Below, in pieces: positions 6,204 through 8,269 of a stretch of DNA of 8,269 nucleotides. The notes under the pieces were generated by a model, which was given only the letters and a program-made list of their open reading frames with translations, ran no database searches and was not told the origin of the DNA. The stretch comes from CAYYGL01 sp964471235. Lineage in GTDB: Bacteria; Calditrichota; Calditrichia; RBG-13-44-9; J075. The stretch spans positions 1 to 8,269 of the forward strand of contig CAYYGL010000209.1 in assembly GCA_964471235.1 (NCBI GenBank), in the 5' to 3' direction. Position 1 is the first letter of the stretch. Each line of letters starts with the position of its first letter. The position numbers and the translations under genes are program-made.

Positions 6204-7346
6204 ATGGGATGTTGTATGGAATTCGATGAACAATCACCATTGGTTTCCCTGGTCACGCTCAATTTCAACGGATTGAGATTTTTGAAGGACCTGTTTGATT
6301 CGATTCGACAAGTCACATACCCCAATCTGGAAATCATCATGGTTGACAATGATTCCAGTGATGAGAGCGTTCACTTTGTGAGGGAGAATTACCCGGAAGT
6401 GAAGATCATCCGAAACGTTGAAAACCTGATGTATGCCGGGGGCAACAACGAGGGGTTAAAAGTGGCTGCCGGAAAATACATTTGTTTGATAAACAACGAT
6501 GTGGATGTTGATCCGGGTTTTATTGAGCCGATAGTGGAAGCGTTTGAAACCCGGGAGCGCCTGGGGGCTGCTCAACCCAAAATTTTAGCCATGCAGGAGC
6601 GGGAGCGACTGGAATATGCCGGCGCCTGCGGCGGGTTTATCGACTGGCTGGGCTATCCCTTTTTGCGGGGCAGGATATTTTTTACCACTGAAATGGATGA
6701 CGGGCAGTATGATCAACCGGTGGGGCTGTTCTGGGCAAGCGGCGCCTGTATTTTTCTGCGAAAAGAAGCCTTGGAGGATATTGGCTACATTGATGTGGAT
6801 TTTGTGATGCACCAGGAGGAAATCGATTTGTGCTGGCGGCTGCGACTGGCAGGGTGGGATATTCAATGTATACCCGATTCCCGGGTCTGGCATCATGTGG
6901 GCGGAACACTGGACAAGGACAGTCCCCGAAAAACTTATTGGAACTTCCGTAACAATATCTTCCTGCTGATGAAAAATCTGTCGGCACCCAACCTGGTAAT
7001 TCGTCTGCCAATCCGTATTCCCCTTGATATGGTGGCATGTGGTCTGGAATTGGTAAAAGGACATTTTGCGAACGCCCTGGCAATTCTCAAAGCTTATTCC
7101 TGGTTGATTAGCCACATCCCGTTAATTTTACGGAAACGCCGCATCACTCAGCAACGCCGCAGATTATCCGACCAACAGGTACTCAATCGGATGTATCCCG
7201 GCAGCATCGTTTTCGAGTATTTTATTCTGAAACGGCGAAAATTTTCCCAGCTTCTTTTTCTGAAAAAATGGCTCGCCAAAAACCAGGACCCATTGATCAC
7301 TCCCTTACCCTTTAAAAAAAAGACCATTGAAGCCGTCACCAGCTAA
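6204..7346 (+). CDS. Family 2 (GT-A fold) glycosyltransferase
   Basis: 380 residues. The protein transfers a sugar from a nucleotide-sugar donor, most likely to a lipid-linked or surface glycan at the cytoplasmic face. The GT-A domain spans about 13-235: SLVTLNFNG (15-23) is the first strand, VDNDSSD (47-53) the nucleotide-binding motif, INNDVDV (96-102) the metal-binding DxD equivalent, WASGACIFLRKEAL (177-190) the acceptor-side motif, and HQEEIDLCWRL (203-213) holds the likely catalytic acidic residues. HHVGGT (230-235) and RKTYWNFRNN (242-251) match the downstream region of rhamnosyltransferase-like GT2 enzymes. Residues 262-310 are partly hydrophobic or amphipathic, and the C-terminus (310-375) is very basic, which would suit membrane association. 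The start is uncertain: ATG 6204 has no ribosome binding site, whereas ATG 6216 (Met5) has GGGA six bases upstream and removes an odd MGCC leader. Donor and acceptor cannot be assigned. A DUF2723 gene follows after 85 bases on the same strand. Confidence 0.93.
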   Translation: MGCCMEFDEQSPLVSLVTLNFNGLRFLKDLFDSIRQVTYPNLEIIMVDNDSSDESVHFVRENYPEVKIIRNVENLMYAGGNNEGLKVAAGKYICLINNDVDVDPGFIEPIVEAFETRERLGAAQPKILAMQERERLEYAGACGGFIDWLGYPFLRGRIFFTTEMDDGQYDQPVGLFWASGACIFLRKEALEDIGYIDVDFVMHQEEIDLCWRLRLAGWDIQCIPDSRVWHHVGGTLDKDSPRKTYWNFRNNIFLLMKNLSAPNLVIRLPIRIPLDMVACGLELVKGHFANALAILKAYSWLISHIPLILRKRRITQQRRRLSDQQVLNRMYPGSIVFEYFILKRRKFSQLLFLKKWLAKNQDPLITPLPFKKKTIEAVTS

Positions 7347-7414
7347 ATAGGGTAACGATCTTGCAAGTTTTTAAACTCATTCGGAGAAAAATTCAACGAG
7401 AATGGATAAAAATG

Positions 7415-7420
7415 AAGGAG
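7415..7420 (+). promoter_or_regulatory. Ribosome binding site of the DUF2723 gene
   Basis: AAGGAG lies 11 bases before ATG 7432. An in-frame ATG at 7402 sits upstream of this site with only a poor purine-rich stretch before it, so 7432 is the preferred start. Confidence 0.6.
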
Positions 7421-7431
7421 TCAGGTTAAGA

Positions 7432-8269
7432 ATGAACACAAATCGTGTAAATCGAATTTTTGCCGGAACCATCTTTCTATTCAGCTTAATCATGTATTTC
7501 ATTACCGTGGCACCAACCGTGTCCTTCTGGGATTGCGGGGAATTTATCGCCTGTTCTTATCGGTTGGCCGTCCCCCACCCTCCCGGTGCCCCTTTATACT
7601 TGCTGGTGGGCAGACTCTTTACCCTTATCCCTTCCTTTATAATAAAAAATATCGGCTTACGGGTAAATATCATCTCCAGCTTCTCAAGCGCCTTTACCAT
7701 CATGTTTTTGTATTTGATTACCGTTCATCTCATCCGGGAATTTATGAAATCTGATACAGGATTTCGACGCTATGTGCCCTTCATCGGTGCCGCGGTGGGA
7801 GCGTTAACCTTTGCCTTTACCCATAGTTTCTGGTGGAATGCCGTAGAAGCGGAAGTCTATGCGCCCTCCATGCTGTTTACCGGGCTGGTGGTCTGGCTAA
7901 TTTTTCGTTGGAGTGAAAACAGCGATAAAATTGGTAACGAAAAATACATTTTATTGATTGCTTATCTGATGGGATTGGCAATTGGAGTACACCTGTTGAA
8001 TGTTCTGGCAATCCCCATGATTTTAATGATAATTTACTACAAACGATTTGATATCAACCCTACTTCGTTTGTAATCCTGGGGTTGGTTGGGATTGCCCTC
8101 ACCCTGATGGTCTACCCCGGGGTGGTTAAAGGCATTCCCTGGATTGCCGGTCAGATCGGATTTGTGGGGCTGGCGATCACCATTGTGATTTTGCTGATGG
8201 TGTTTGCCTGGGCAGTGCAAAACCGACAGCATGTCCTCTCGATTCTGTTGATGTCGGTTCTCCTCATTA
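7432..8269 (+). CDS. DUF2723 polytopic membrane protein, possible protein O-glycosyltransferase (3' end outside window)
   Basis: The frame is open from ATG 7432 to the window edge (279 complete codons), so this is the N-terminal part of a longer protein. It starts with a membrane segment (about 9-27) followed by an extracytoplasmic loop, TVSFWDCGEFIACSYRLAVP (29-48) then HPPG (49-52), the hallmark of DUF2723. D34 and E37 occupy the place of the acidic residues in GT-C fold enzymes. WWNAVEAEVYAPS (134-146) and GLAIGVHLLN (181-190) are further conserved family segments. At least six hydrophobic segments are visible. Family knowledge: the eukaryotic member TMEM260 is an O-mannosyltransferase, and bacterial members are thought to use polyprenyl-phosphate sugars. 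Function here is therefore inferred, not shown. The 85-base gap after the glycosyltransferase holds no recognisable terminator, only the palindrome CTTGCAAG followed by five Ts, so the two genes are probably co-transcribed. Confidence 0.92.
   Translation, partial: MNTNRVNRIFAGTIFLFSLIMYFITVAPTVSFWDCGEFIACSYRLAVPHPPGAPLYLLVGRLFTLIPSFIIKNIGLRVNIISSFSSAFTIMFLYLITVHLIREFMKSDTGFRRYVPFIGAAVGALTFAFTHSFWWNAVEAEVYAPSMLFTGLVVWLIFRWSENSDKIGNEKYILLIAYLMGLAIGVHLLNVLAIPMILMIIYYKRFDINPTSFVILGLVGIALTLMVYPGVVKGIPWIAGQIGFVGLAITIVILLMVFAWAVQNRQHVLSILLMSVLLI

Noticed and set aside
6585..7115. 176-codon open frame on the minus strand
   Set aside because: It lies wholly inside the glycosyltransferase gene, whose motifs are unmistakable on the plus strand; the translated product has no recognisable domain.
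7360..7372. CTTGCAAG followed by TTTTT as a terminator between the glycosyltransferase and DUF2723 genes
   Set aside because: The palindrome has no room for a loop and would give only a three-base-pair stem.
7402..7431. Upstream in-frame ATG for the DUF2723 gene
   Set aside because: It precedes the strong AAGGAG site, which is correctly placed only for the ATG at 7432, and would add a charged leader before the first membrane segment.

Overview
The window looks like part of a chromosome of a Gram-negative-type bacterium, probably from the FCB assemblage (Bacteroidota relatives, Calditrichota, KSB1-like candidate phyla). This is inferred from two things: a lipoprotein whose mature N-terminus carries the 'NPFDP' signature common in those groups, and a DUF2723-family membrane protein, a family concentrated there. 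Base composition is moderate. I see no phage, plasmid, insertion sequence, CRISPR, tRNA or rRNA.

Left part (104-3564, minus strand): a two-gene transcription unit. The first gene encodes a lipoprotein with one fibronectin-III-like domain and a probable beta-propeller. Its stop codon overlaps by one base (TAATG) the start of a gene for a membrane-anchored GAF/PP2C (SpoIIE/RsbU-type) serine phosphatase. The pair looks like a signalling module: an envelope lipoprotein next to a phosphatase that normally feeds a partner-switching pathway. No anti-sigma kinase or STAS protein lies in the window.

Middle (3565-5980, minus strand): a 459-base gene-free stretch, holding a possible promoter at one end and what look like eroded interspersed-repeat remnants in the middle. 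It is followed by two housekeeping genes, adk (adenylate kinase with a zinc-type LID) and rlmN (radical-SAM methylase of 23S rRNA A2503 and some tRNAs). A 223-base spacer separates them and contains a perfect 14-base palindrome just upstream of adk.

Right part (5981-8269): a divergent intergenic region with a candidate promoter for each direction, then a plus-strand unit. This contains a family-2 glycosyltransferase and, 85 bases later, the start of a large polytopic DUF2723 protein (possible polyprenyl-sugar-dependent glycosyltransferase, related to TMEM260) that runs off the window. Together these suggest surface-glycan or protein-glycosylation work.

Most of the window is ordinary chromosome. 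The items worth a second look are the coupled lipoprotein/phosphatase pair, the adk palindrome, the inverted repeat over the rlmN promoter, the repeat-like spacer, and the glycosyltransferase/DUF2723 pair.
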